A DNA stretch of 64,000 nucleotides from Enterobacterales bacterium (GTDB lineage Bacteria > Pseudomonadota > Gammaproteobacteria > Enterobacterales > Enterobacteriaceae), in the NCBI GenBank assembly GCA_015655145.1, contig JAATFO010000138.1, positions 1-64,000 on the forward strand, in the 5' to 3' direction. Shown here piece by piece: positions 49,275 to 57,429 of this stretch. A program made the translations under genes and the position numbers. The notes beneath the pieces were generated by a model that worked only from the letters and a program-made list of their open reading frames with translations, was not told the origin of the DNA and searched no databases. Position 1 is the first letter of the stretch, and each line of letters starts with the position of its first letter.

Positions 49275-50123
49275 ATGGTTGATACAAAAACAACAACAGA
49301 AAAAAAACTCACACCGGGTGATATTCGTGGTGTGTTCCTCCGTTCGAATCTGTTTCAGGGTTCCTGGAACTTCGAACGTATGCAAGCATTAGGTTTCTGC
49401 TTTTCCATGGTGCCGGCTATTCGCCGTCTCTATCCGGAAAATAATGATGACCGTAAACAGGCGATCAAACGCCATCTGGAATTTTTCAATACCCACCCCT
49501 ATCCGGCAGCGCCCATTTTGGGTGTAACGCTGGCGATGGAAGAACAAAGGGCAAATGGAGCCCCGATTGACGATGCCGCCATCAACGGGATCAAGGTCGG
49601 CTTGATGGGCCCGTTGGCCGGTGTGGGTGATCCGATTTTCTGGGGTACCATGCGTCCGGTTTTTGCCGCCCTGGGCGCCGGTATCGCCATGACAGGTAGT
49701 CTGCTTGGTCCCTTGTTGTTCTTTGTGCTGTTTAACGCTGTTCGTTTATTGTTCCGTTACTATGGCGTGGCCTATGGCTACCGCAAAGGGGTCGATATCG
49801 TTAGCGATATGGGCGGGGGATTCCTGCAAAAACTGACAGAAGGCGCATCTATTCTGGGGCTGTTCGTGATGGGGGCACTGGTCAATAAGTGGACACATGT
49901 CAATATCCCGCTGGTTGTTTCCCGAATCACTGACCAGACCGGGAAAACGAACGTCACCACAGTACAAACTATTCTCGACCAGTTGATGCCCGGCATAATA
50001 CCGCTGCTATTAACTTTTGGCTGCATGTGGTTATTGCGCAAAAAAGTAAATGCACTGTGGATTATCATCGGCTTCTTCTTCATCGGTATCTTCGGTTACT
50101 GGATTGGTTTGTTAGGTTTGTAA
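49275..50123 (+). CDS. manZ: PTS mannose permease IID component
   Basis: Membrane EIID-Man of 282 residues. [18 protein letters not shown] near 20 and [20 protein letters not shown] near 120 are the IID signature, and the C-terminus is hydrophobic. The ATG at 49275 ([11 protein letters not shown]) follows GGGGTGAGG. A GTG three codons earlier also lies in frame but sits within the ribosome site. It is 15 bases after manY. Confidence 0.95.
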   Translation: MVDTKTTTEKKLTPGDIRGVFLRSNLFQGSWNFERMQALGFCFSMVPAIRRLYPENNDDRKQAIKRHLEFFNTHPYPAAPILGVTLAMEEQRANGAPIDDAAINGIKVGLMGPLAGVGDPIFWGTMRPVFAALGAGIAMTGSLLGPLLFFVLFNAVRLLFRYYGVAYGYRKGVDIVSDMGGGFLQKLTEGASILGLFVMGALVNKWTHVNIPLVVSRITDQTGKTNVTTVQTILDQLMPGIIPLLLTFGCMWLLRKKVNALWIIIGFFFIGIFGYWIGLLGL

Positions 50124-50130
50124 TCTGTAT

Positions 50131-50155
50131 AACCGGGAGCAGGTCTCCCGGTTTT
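50131..50155 (+). terminator. manXYZ hairpin before yobD
   Basis: AACCGGGAG-caggt-CTCCCGGTT followed by TT. It is either a terminator of manXYZ or an attenuating hairpin within a manXYZ-yobD transcript; the yobD ribosome site follows at once. Confidence 0.65.
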
Positions 50156-50167
50156 CCTGAGGTAAAT

Positions 50168-50617
50168 ATGTCGCTCACCGATTATGTCATTGTCGCCTCG
50201 ATCATCCTCTTCTTGCTTTACGCGATTTATGATGAATTTATTATGGATCATCGTTGGGGTAAAACGCGGCTAAAAATTTTTTTGCAACGTCGTAATAAAC
50301 TGGACGGTTTGATTTTCATCGGTCTGATTATCATTTTGATCTATAACAATGTCACTCACCTTGGCCCACAAATAACCACGAACTTATTAATGATTATGGC
50401 TTTTATTGCCACCTGGACACTTTGCATCCGTCAGCCAAAATTGTTGTTCAAAGCAGATGGTTTTTTCTATGCTAATGCCTGGATTGCTTATTCCCGCATT
50501 AAAAGTATCAATTTATCGGAAGATGGTGTCCTGGTTATCCAACTGGAGCAGCGCCGTTTACTTATTCATGTTCGGAAAATAGATGATCTTGAAAAGATAT
50601 ATAATATAATTGTATGA
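50168..50617 (+). CDS. yobD: YobD family membrane protein (UPF0266)
   Basis: A 149-residue protein with three hydrophobic segments in the first half (about 8-25, 45-62, 70-90) and a cytoplasmic C-terminus ([20 protein letters not shown]). The [15 protein letters not shown] motif after TM1 is family-typical. Function is unknown. The ATG at 50168 follows GAGG. K-12 has mntP next, but here it is absent and rlmA follows on the other strand. Confidence 0.9.
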   Translation: MSLTDYVIVASIILFLLYAIYDEFIMDHRWGKTRLKIFLQRRNKLDGLIFIGLIIILIYNNVTHLGPQITTNLLMIMAFIATWTLCIRQPKLLFKADGFFYANAWIAYSRIKSINLSEDGVLVIQLEQRRLLIHVRKIDDLEKIYNIIV

Positions 50618-50749
50618 AATAAATTATATATCAGACAGATAACAAATCGCCGGATGAGGATAAATCCACCGACCCGCTACTCACGAGAAACGGATCCACA
50701 GTAATCACATTTATCGGTACTGGGGGGGTATGCCTGACAAGCCTGCCGT

Positions 50750-51565
50750 TTAATTACGTTGCCACAGGCGAATAATAAAATCGGTTTCGCTTGCAAATGC
50801 GTTCTCCTCAGCAAGCTGTTTCCAGACCGTTTCCTGCGCCCGCCAGGCGAATGGCGTCATTTGTAAAAGTGTACATGCCTCTTCCCCGTTTAATCTCATC
50901 CCATAGCTTACTGATTCTTCGTGGACAGGCTGGAATCCTGTTAGTTGTTCATCGTTTAGCGGATGGAGTTTGACCTGGGGATAAATCAGCGCTTTAAACT
51001 GCAACAAATGGCGAGGCCCTGGCGTCACGGTCAGCAGACAACCGCCCTTCTTCACCACGCGGCTCAATTCTTCCGCCTTACAGGGAGCATAAATGCGTAA
51101 TGCCCCATCCAGTGAATTGTCAGCAAAAGGAAGCCGATGACTCGATGCCACACAAAACTGGATCGACGGATAACGCTTTGCCGCATAACGAATGGCCACT
51201 TTTGACACATCAAGTCCGTAAATCTCAGCATGTTGACGGGATGATAATTTATCAGCCACTGCATTGGTGTAATAGCCCTCGCCACAGCCAATATCCAACA
51301 ATCTGACAGGGTCCTGCGGCACATGTTCCGCAAGTAACTCAACCACCCGCTGTTGCAACCGCTGGTAATGGCCCGCATTGAGGAAACGGCGGCGCGCCTG
51401 CATCATTTCCGCGCTATCTCCCGGCTCACGTGATCGCTTGTGCTGCACCGGAAGTAAGTTCACATAGCCTTCTCGGGCACAATCAAACTGATGACGCCCA
51501 TCGCAATGCCAGCTGGCTTGCTGTCGTATTAAGGGTTGGTGGCAAAGTGGACAAAGGTACACCAT
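50750..51565 (-). CDS. rlmA: 23S rRNA (guanine-745-N1)-methyltransferase
   Basis: RlmA (RrmA), 271 residues. The N-terminal zinc finger is CPLCHQPL...WHC...[12 protein letters not shown]. The SAM-binding motif I is [16 protein letters not shown] near 90, and [21 protein letters not shown] is motif IV. It methylates G745 in domain II of 23S rRNA. The next gene upstream on this strand is cspC, separated by 356 bases including a terminator. Confidence 0.95.
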   Translation of the reverse strand: MVYLCPLCHQPLIRQQASWHCDGRHQFDCAREGYVNLLPVQHKRSREPGDSAEMMQARRRFLNAGHYQRLQQRVVELLAEHVPQDPVRLLDIGCGEGYYTNAVADKLSSRQHAEIYGLDVSKVAIRYAAKRYPSIQFCVASSHRLPFADNSLDGALRIYAPCKAEELSRVVKKGGCLLTVTPGPRHLLQFKALIYPQVKLHPLNDEQLTGFQPVHEESVSYGMRLNGEEACTLLQMTPFAWRAQETVWKQLAEENAFASETDFIIRLWQRN

Positions 51566-51921
51566 CTTTCATCTCCGCAGGCCGTTGAACACATGCTTAC
51601 CGGCTAAATAATTCGAGTTGCAGGAAGGCGACAAGTGCAGGAACCCCGATGAGCTTAATGCAAGGTGATTCGGATGAAAGACAAATCTTGTCTGCAACAG
51701 ATTCGAACATCGCTTGCTGCGCCCTTTCAGACTCGAGACTCAGTGAAATGGCAGGTAACAAAACCGCACACAGGCAACTAAAGGATGATGAGTATACCTG
51801 TTTTTCCGCCCAGCGCGGAATAGCCCCAAAAGAAAAGCCCTGGCATTTCTGCAACAGGGCTTTTACTTCACAAATTCAACAGTCTGCTACGCAAGGCGTC
51901 GCATTTCGGCTGAAATCAACA
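51566..51921. other. rlmA–cspC intergenic region
   Basis: 356 bases without a gene I can support. The right end holds the cspC terminator. Open frames here (51597-51854 minus, and the start of a plus frame antisense to cspC) have no recognisable content. Confidence 0.6.
51833..51864 (-). terminator. cspC terminator
   Basis: AAAAGCCCTG-N12-CAGGGCTTTT, a symmetrical hairpin with T tracts in both directions, 58 bases after the cspC stop. Confidence 0.88.
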
Positions 51922-52131
51922 TCAGATGGCTGTAACGTTGACAGCCGCTGGGCCTTTCTGGCCGTCCTGAATTTCAAACTCAACATTCTGGCCTTCTGCC
52001 AGAGTTTTGAAACCGTTACCCTGGATAGCAGAGAAGTGTACAAACACATCTTTGCTGCCATCAGCTGGGGTAATGAAACCAAAACCTTTAGACTCGTTGA
52101 ACCACTTAACCTGACCTTTAATCTTTGCCAT
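51922..52131 (-). CDS. cspC: Cold-shock-like RNA chaperone CspC
   Basis: A 69-residue OB-fold protein, identical to E. coli CspC as I remember it. RNP1 is KGFGFITP and RNP2 is VFVHFSAI. It binds single-stranded RNA, antiterminates, and stabilises rpoS and stress mRNAs. It is constitutively expressed in E. coli. AAGGA is nine bases before the ATG. It is downstream of yobF in one transcript. Confidence 0.98.
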
Positions 52132-52212
52132 TTTACAAATTCCTTAGAGTGTTTATTTGCCCGGAGGCTGACTTACAGAGAAACCAGAGACATTACTGAA
52201 TGAGGCATTAAT

Positions 52213-52287
52213 TTAAGGTTCGGCAAGGAAGCGGTATTCAACGTCAACGTCTTTACTCTGAACTTCTTTACTGAAGATGCCACACAT
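52213..52287 (-). CDS. yobF: YobF, shortened to 24 residues by a stop at codon 25
   Basis: Small stress protein encoded upstream of csp[25 protein letters not shown] matches the first 24 of 47 E. coli residues at 21 positions, as remembered. The codon for Tyr25 is TAA. After it the same frame still reads INASFSNVSGFS, like the E. coli IGASCSNVSVLS, and ends with TAA at 52155-52153, at almost the ancestral length. The truncation is therefore a nonsense change, and the tail has not yet decayed. No strong ribosome site is seen (GAGG lies 14 bases upstream). Confidence 0.82.
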   Translation of the reverse strand: MCGIFSKEVQSKDVDVEYRFLAEP

Positions 52288-52825
52288 AAACAGAACTGTA
52301 CCTCGTTTTGCTCAGAAAGCGTTATCACATATCCGATAATTAATGGCAAGCCATTTTTAAACAGTGATCGACTTGCTGCACAATAATTAAAAGACATAAC
52401 GCACAGTTTGCACAAGTATGCAGAGACTCAGTTATCGGTAACATACCCGCACCAGGCCATAAGCCTCATACAGCAACGCTTTAACATAAGGATTACTTTA
52501 ACCGGAGTCAATGATTCCGTCTAATCCGATGAGTGACTTCCCGCTGAGTCTTTCAACACATCATTGCATAAATATGACATAACATTGTCACATTTCTTCG
52601 ATAAAAATGGCCGGACCAGGGCTAATTCCCGGCACGTTAAACTGTACATAAGAGATACGGCCATACAATTTGATAATCAATTTGCACCAAAATCAGGAAA
52701 CAATAAACGTGAATGCCCCAATAAACAGCAGACTTATCTTTTATACATTATTTCTGTTTTTTAAACAGGCCCATTGAAAAAAACGCATTCAGGGCCATGC
52801 TATTCATGAGTAGATGTGTACCGCA
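52288..52825. other. Intergenic region upstream of yobF-cspC
   Basis: 538 bases between yobF and the MBL-fold gene, AT-rich toward the right. It should contain the yobF-cspC promoter and a long 5' leader. I see no convincing gene; an open frame at 52564-52764 has no supporting ribosome site or similarity. Confidence 0.5.
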
Positions 52826-53830
52826 TTAATACTGATCAATATTATTGATCAGCAATCTTTCACCTATTTTCCAGGCGCGAAAGCGGTTTTCATCCAGCCC
52901 GGCGGCTATCATTGACTGTGCTAACTCGCGTGGCGGCGAATCCAGCGATTCATCCGCCAGTTCAAAAACCCCCCAGTGGACAGGCAATGATCGCGGGCAT
53001 CCTAAATCACGATGCAATGAAATCGCCTGTTGCGGATCCATATGATGTCCCGCCATGAACCATCTTGGTGCATATGCTCCCACCGGCAAAGCCGCAAAAT
53101 TAAACGCTCCAAGCCGGCGAGGAATCTCGAGCAAATTGGGTGAATATCCGCTGTCGCCCGCGAACCATAATCGCAAATTATTCGCATGAATTGTCCATCC
53201 ACACCACAATGAACGATTGCGATCCCACAAAGAGCGCTGACTCCAGTGGCGCGCAGGAACGGCATGGATGATTAAACCGGCTTGTTCCGTTGACTGCCAC
53301 CAGTCAAGTTGAGTGACATTGCGTGCTCCCTGACGAATGAACCAGTCTCTGAGACCCAGCGGCACCACGAAATGCACATGTGGAAAGCAGCGTAAGATGT
53401 GATGGATCGTCGGAGCGTCAAGATGATCATAATGATTATGAGAAATAAATACACATGCCAGCGACGGCAGGTCACTGATATTCAAAGGTACTGGTGTTTT
53501 ACGCTTCGGGCCATAAAAACGCAGCGGCGACGCCCGCTGTGACAAAGCGGGGTCAATTAAACTGTAGCGATTATTAATGCGCAGCATCAGGCAGGCATGG
53601 CCAAGCCACCACACCGCATCAGCTTCGCCAGTCAGATCAACTGGCTGACACCATTGCTGAATAAATGTGTGATATCCGGATTGCGGTGGAAAAGGAACCC
53701 CCTGTGCTTTACGTTCTTTGCGCCAACGTTGCAGATCGCCAGGGCTATGTAAATCAGCTTCAAGATTACGAAAACCCTCAGGGGTATGATGTGCTTTATT
53801 TGGATCATACCAGGGATTTTTCCAAACCAT
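52826..53830 (-). CDS. MBL-fold hydrolase, NAPE-PLD/RomA-like
   Basis: A 334-residue metallo-beta-lactamase-fold protein of the N-acylphosphatidylethanolamine phospholipase D-like group. The zinc motif HxHxDH is in FISHNHYDHLDAPT near 130, later ligands are His in HAVPARHWSQR near 193 and Asp in WFAGDSGYSPN near 225, and His in GHHMDPQQA and PVHWGVFELADE. The substrate in bacteria is unknown; a phospholipid role is inference. It has no signal peptide. It is inserted between yobF-cspC and yebO, which adjoin in K-12, so it is an accessory gene. Confidence 0.85.
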   Translation of the reverse strand: MVWKNPWYDPNKAHHTPEGFRNLEADLHSPGDLQRWRKERKAQGVPFPPQSGYHTFIQQWCQPVDLTGEADAVWWLGHACLMLRINNRYSLIDPALSQRASPLRFYGPKRKTPVPLNISDLPSLACVFISHNHYDHLDAPTIHHILRCFPHVHFVVPLGLRDWFIRQGARNVTQLDWWQSTEQAGLIIHAVPARHWSQRSLWDRNRSLWCGWTIHANNLRLWFAGDSGYSPNLLEIPRRLGAFNFAALPVGAYAPRWFMAGHHMDPQQAISLHRDLGCPRSLPVHWGVFELADESLDSPPRELAQSMIAAGLDENRFRAWKIGERLLINNIDQY

Positions 53831-53862
53831 AACACCCTCCTCCTTAACCAGGAGTTATATCG

Positions 53863-54135
53863 TTATCGTTCCGGGATCAATCGTGTAAAATCTTTATTGT
53901 CCTCATCGTCCGCCGGGGTGTTTTTTTCATCGCCGGCAATGCGTTCCATCAGACGGCGCAACATAATGTTCTGTTCTTTTTGCCCAGCCAGTAATGCCTC
54001 CAGCAGGCGGATCTGTTCGCTGGCGCGTAAACGAGCTCGATTAGCCAAAAATCCAGTAATCAGGATAACCATCACCACAACCACGCCAATCATCATGGAT
54101 GAAACATTCGCCGCACCATTCATAAACTCATTCAT
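53863..54135 (-). CDS. yebO: YebO family membrane protein
   Basis: A 90-residue protein with one N-terminal membrane segment (about 12-32), then a coiled-coil-like helix (ASEQIRLLEALLAGQKEQN), RRLMERI, and an acidic end before FTRLIPER. The pattern EQI.LLEALL..QK.QN..LRRL is shared with E. coli YebO. Function is unknown. mgrB, its usual K-12 neighbour, is missing. Confidence 0.86.
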   Translation of the reverse strand: MNEFMNGAANVSSMMIGVVVVMVILITGFLANRARLRASEQIRLLEALLAGQKEQNIMLRRLMERIAGDEKNTPADDEDNKDFTRLIPER

Positions 54136-54368
54136 AACCGCCTCAACATTTACTTCTTATTCTGCCAACACACTGACCCATATTCCGCGGCTAATTCTAC
54201 CCGCTAACCACTGAATTGATAGCCAGTTAATACAAAATCAGCCGGAAATCGCACCACAGGTTTATTCTTTCAGGGTTCTCTGAGAGACATGCAGGTGAAC
54301 AACAGGCAAACTGCTATCGTCATTGGGGCAGCAGACGAGGATAGCGGCCACTTTCTAACGGAGAAAAC

Positions 54369-54608
54369 ATGAGAATTGTGATTCGTATTGTTGTCGTTCT
54401 GGCGATCATTTGGCTGGTGATGCTATTGACAGGCTATGGCTTTCTCACCGGCAGCAATAAAAATGTCGCCGGGATGGGGCTACAGTGTCAATATCTGACG
54501 GCTCGTGGCATGATTAGCGCGCAATATCTGCACACAGAGAGTGGCATTATTGGCGTCACTGACTGCCCATTGCTGAAGAAAAGCACTCAGGTCATTGATA
54601 ATCATTAA
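54369..54608 (+). CDS. yobH: YobH family protein
   Basis: A 79-residue protein, the same length as E. coli YobH, with an N-terminal membrane or signal segment (MRIVIRIVVVLAIIWLVMLL). LTGYGFLTGS.KN.AG.GLQC and GVTDCPLLKKS follow, with two conserved cysteines that may form a disulfide outside the cytoplasm. Function is unknown. Ribosome site GGAG is seven bases before the ATG. Confidence 0.9.
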   Translation: MRIVIRIVVVLAIIWLVMLLTGYGFLTGSNKNVAGMGLQCQYLTARGMISAQYLHTESGIIGVTDCPLLKKSTQVIDNH

Positions 54609-54610
54609 TC

Positions 54611-54644
54611 AGCAACGGGCAAGCTGGTTGCTTTGCCCGTTGCT
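54611..54644. terminator. Hairpin after yobH
   Basis: AGCAACGGGCAA-gctggttgct-TTGCCCGTTGCT, twelve perfect pairs, two bases after the yobH stop. It lacks a T tract, so it could be a weak or rho-assisted terminator. Confidence 0.6.
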
Positions 54645-54871
54645 GTACAACACCGGACATGATAACGGATGGTCGTGATAACCTTCTGACATTGTTTTAT
54701 AACACGCGGAACACCCCTGCCCGGATATGGTTGTCGGTATGATAGCCACCCTCTGACCACCGTGAACAAACATCGATACATTAATTGATAATTTTTTTTT
54801 CATGGCAAAACGGTGCATTACCCTACAAAAATCATTAGCATGGTGAGATTACCTTCTCACCTGTTACAATT
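54645..54871. other. yobH–yebQ intergenic region, possible kdgR relic
   Basis: K-12 has kdgR here on the minus strand. No full gene remains. On the minus strand at 54683-54663, GYHDHPL resembles the KdgR C-terminal GYHDYPF. A hairpin GGTGAG-attacctt-CTCACC (54842-54861) sits directly before yebQ and may be an operator or leader structure. Confidence 0.35.
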
Positions 54872-56251
54872 ATGACGCAAACGCCTTACATGGATGGCAT
54901 TCCCATTCCCCAACGTTATGGCGCGATCCTCGCGATTGCACTTGGGATCACCGTTGCTGTGCTTGATGGCGCTATCGCCAATGTCGCTTTACCCACCATT
55001 GCACGCGAATTACATGCCAGCCCGGCAAAATCGATCTGGATTGTTAATGCCTATCAGTTAGCCATCGTAATCTCATTGCTCCCCTTTTCTTTTCTTGGCG
55101 ATATTGTTGGTTACCGTCGCATATACCGCTATGGCCTGGTCGTGTTCAGTTGCACCTCACTATTGTGTGCATTGTCGGGAACGCTGGAGATGCTTACATT
55201 TTTCCGCGTGTTGCAAGGGTTTGGCGCCGCCGCATTGATGAGTGTCAATACCGCATTGATTCGCATTATTTACCCACAACATCATCTCGGACGAGGTATG
55301 GGGATCAACTCATTGATTGTTGCCGTTTCCACAGCGGCAGGGCCAACTGTGGCGGCTATCGTGCTATCTGTCGCATCCTGGCAATGGTTATTTTTGATTA
55401 ATGTCCCGGTTGGGGTGGTTGCTCTCGGTCTGGCCTTGCGTTTTTTGCCAGACAACAACCAAAAATCACTCGCTCAACGTCTTGATGTACGCAGTGCGGT
55501 GATGAATGCCCTGACATTTGGCTTACTCATAGCGGCGCTAAGTGGTTTTTCTCAGGGCCAAAACAACCACCTTGTTTTTGCCGAGTTGATTGCTTTACTG
55601 ATTATTGGTTCACTGTTTATTCGGCGTCAGTTGACAATCCCGTATCCGTTACTGCCGGTTGACCTGTTGCGTATTCCAATTTTTTCGCTGTCGCTTTGTA
55701 CCTCGATATGCTCATTCTGCGCACAAATGCTGGCGATGGTCTCGCTGCCTTTCTTTTTACAAAATGTGGCCGGACGTGACGAAGTGGCTACCGGTCTGCT
55801 CCTGACGCCGTGGCCTCTGGCAACCATGGTCATGGCGCCGATTGCCGGGCGACTGATTGAGCGGATTCATGCCGGCTTATTGGGCGGCATTGGTCTGGCG
55901 ATGTTCGCAGCCGGACTATTCGCGCTAGCCTGGCTGCCAGCATCCCCTGATGATATGACGATTATCTGGCGTATGATGCTCTGCGGCGCCGGTTTCGGAC
56001 TGTTTCAGTCGCCCAATAACCATACCATTATCTCCTCGGCGCCACGCAACCGCAGCGGTGGCGCCAGCGGTATGTTGGGCACAGCGCGTTTGCTGGGTCA
56101 AAGCAGCGGTGCGGCGCTGGTTGCCCTGATGTTTAATCTGTTCAATAGTCATGGTACCCATGCATCACTGTTACTTGCTGGCGGGTTTTCGACGGTTGCC
56201 GCCATTATCAGCCTCTCACGCATGACGCAAACCCGCGCAACTGCTCAGTAA
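54872..56251 (+). CDS. yebQ: MFS transporter YebQ (DHA2/EmrB type)
   Basis: A 14-TM DHA2-family exporter of 459 residues, highly similar to E. coli YebQ throughout (IPQRYGAILAIALGI, GAIANVALPTIA, FQSPNNHTIISSAPR.RSGGAS). Motif A is LGDIVGYRRIYRYGL and motif C is AVSTAAGPTVAAIVLS. The substrate is unknown. No good ribosome site precedes the ATG at 54872, and the ATG eight codons later at 54893 (MDGIPIPQRYG) is possible. It is followed by a bidirectional terminator. Confidence 0.9.
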   Translation: MTQTPYMDGIPIPQRYGAILAIALGITVAVLDGAIANVALPTIARELHASPAKSIWIVNAYQLAIVISLLPFSFLGDIVGYRRIYRYGLVVFSCTSLLCALSGTLEMLTFFRVLQGFGAAALMSVNTALIRIIYPQHHLGRGMGINSLIVAVSTAAGPTVAAIVLSVASWQWLFLINVPVGVVALGLALRFLPDNNQKSLAQRLDVRSAVMNALTFGLLIAALSGFSQGQNNHLVFAELIALLIIGSLFIRRQLTIPYPLLPVDLLRIPIFSLSLCTSICSFCAQMLAMVSLPFFLQNVAGRDEVATGLLLTPWPLATMVMAPIAGRLIERIHAGLLGGIGLAMFAAGLFALAWLPASPDDMTIIWRMMLCGAGFGLFQSPNNHTIISSAPRNRSGGASGMLGTARLLGQSSGAALVALMFNLFNSHGTHASLLLAGGFSTVAAIISLSRMTQTRATAQ

Positions 56252-56259
56252 CATCGACA

Positions 56260-56294
56260 AAAAAGGCGGCAGCAAGTAATGCTGTCGCCTTTTT
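56260..56294. terminator. Bidirectional yebQ/htpX terminator
   Basis: AAAAAGGCGGCAGC-aagtaat-GCTGTCGCCTTTTT, one mismatch in the stem, with A and T tracts on both sides between converging genes. Confidence 0.9.
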
Positions 56295-56313
56295 ATCAGT
56301 AAAGCACGCTACA

Positions 56314-57195
56314 TTATTTCAGGTACTGGCCACTGCGCAGCGCATCAATACGTTTATCCAACGGTGGATGCGACATAAACAGTTCACTGAATGATTTGGA
56401 TTTACCATTAATACATAACGCCATCATACTACCGCTTTCCTGCGGTTCGTAACTGGTCTTCAACCGCTGTAATGCCGCAATCATCTTCTCGCGCCCGACC
56501 AGTTTTGCCGAGCCTGCGTCCGCATAGAATTCACGATGACGAGAAAACCACATGGTGATAATGCTGGCGACAATACCAAAAACCAATTCCAGCACGGTCG
56601 CGACAGCAAAATACACCATCGGGTTACCATTGCTGCTTTCGCTGTCATCACGGTTACCCGAGAGGAAACCAGAAACCAACTGGGCGATAATCCGTGAAAT
56701 AAAGATGACGAAGGTGTTTACTACCCCCTGAATTAAAGTCATGGTTACCATGTCGCCATTTGCAATATGACTCATCTCATGAGCCAGTACCGCTTCGGCC
56801 TCATCACGGTTCATGTTTTGTAGCAAGCCGGTTGACACCGCCACCAGCGAAGCATTACGCCGTGCACCGGTGGCAAACGCATTAATATCCGGCGCATGGT
56901 AAATCGCCACCTGTGGCATCGTCACGCCAGCTTGTTGCGCCTGACGGCTAATTGTTGCCATCAGCCAGCGCTCAGTATCATTACGGGGCTGTTCGATAAC
57001 CTCGCCGCCAACGGAGCGCAACGCCATCCATTTTGACATCAGCAATGAAACAAACGCACCGCCGAAGCCAAACAGGCCCGCCATGATCATCAGGCCCTGA
57101 ACGCTGCTTGACCGGATCCCTGTCAGGCTGAGTATCAGCCCGAAAACCAACATCACACCCAGGTTGGTTAGCAGGAAAAGAGCAATACGCATCAT
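56314..57195 (-). CDS. htpX: Membrane zinc metalloprotease HtpX
   Basis: M48B protease of the inner membrane, 293 residues as in E. coli, that clears misfolded membrane proteins with FtsH. Zinc motif HEMSH is in [15 protein letters not shown] near 140, and the third ligand Glu is in [15 protein letters not shown] near 222. Two N-terminal membrane segments and two internal ones are visible. In E. coli it is Cpx-controlled; I could not verify a CpxR box in the upstream 230 bases. Confidence 0.96.
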   Translation of the reverse strand: MMRIALFLLTNLGVMLVFGLILSLTGIRSSSVQGLMIMAGLFGFGGAFVSLLMSKWMALRSVGGEVIEQPRNDTERWLMATISRQAQQAGVTMPQVAIYHAPDINAFATGARRNASLVAVSTGLLQNMNRDEAEAVLAHEMSHIANGDMVTMTLIQGVVNTFVIFISRIIAQLVSGFLSGNRDDSESSNGNPMVYFAVATVLELVFGIVASIITMWFSRHREFYADAGSAKLVGREKMIAALQRLKTSYEPQESGSMMALCINGKSKSFSELFMSHPPLDKRIDALRSGQYLK

Positions 57196-57393
57196 AAACT
57201 TTAATCTTCCTCAGTTAACAAAACGTTTATACGCGGTTATACATCGTAGGGTCATTAGCCAGCTTTTCAAGCATCCTTAACGTTTAAGTGCCTAAAAAGA
57301 CATAACTTTACATTTATTTTGTGCACGAAGAAGAGGTAGGGAATGTAACACTGAGCGATAACAGCCGATCACGTTAAACAACAATAACGCAGA

Positions 57394-57426
57394 GGAAAAA
57401 AGGCACTGTGGAATACAGTGCCTTTG
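57394..57426 (-). terminator. prc terminator
   Basis: On the minus strand: AAAGGCACTGT-attcc-ACAGTGCCTTT, eleven perfect pairs, then a run of T. It starts four bases after the prc stop. Confidence 0.9.
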
Positions 57427-57429
57427 TGT

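Noticed and set aside
51649-52203. 184-codon plus-strand open frame across cspC
   Set aside because: It is antisense to the fully conserved cspC and owes its openness to that gene's codon use; no ribosome site or recognisable content.
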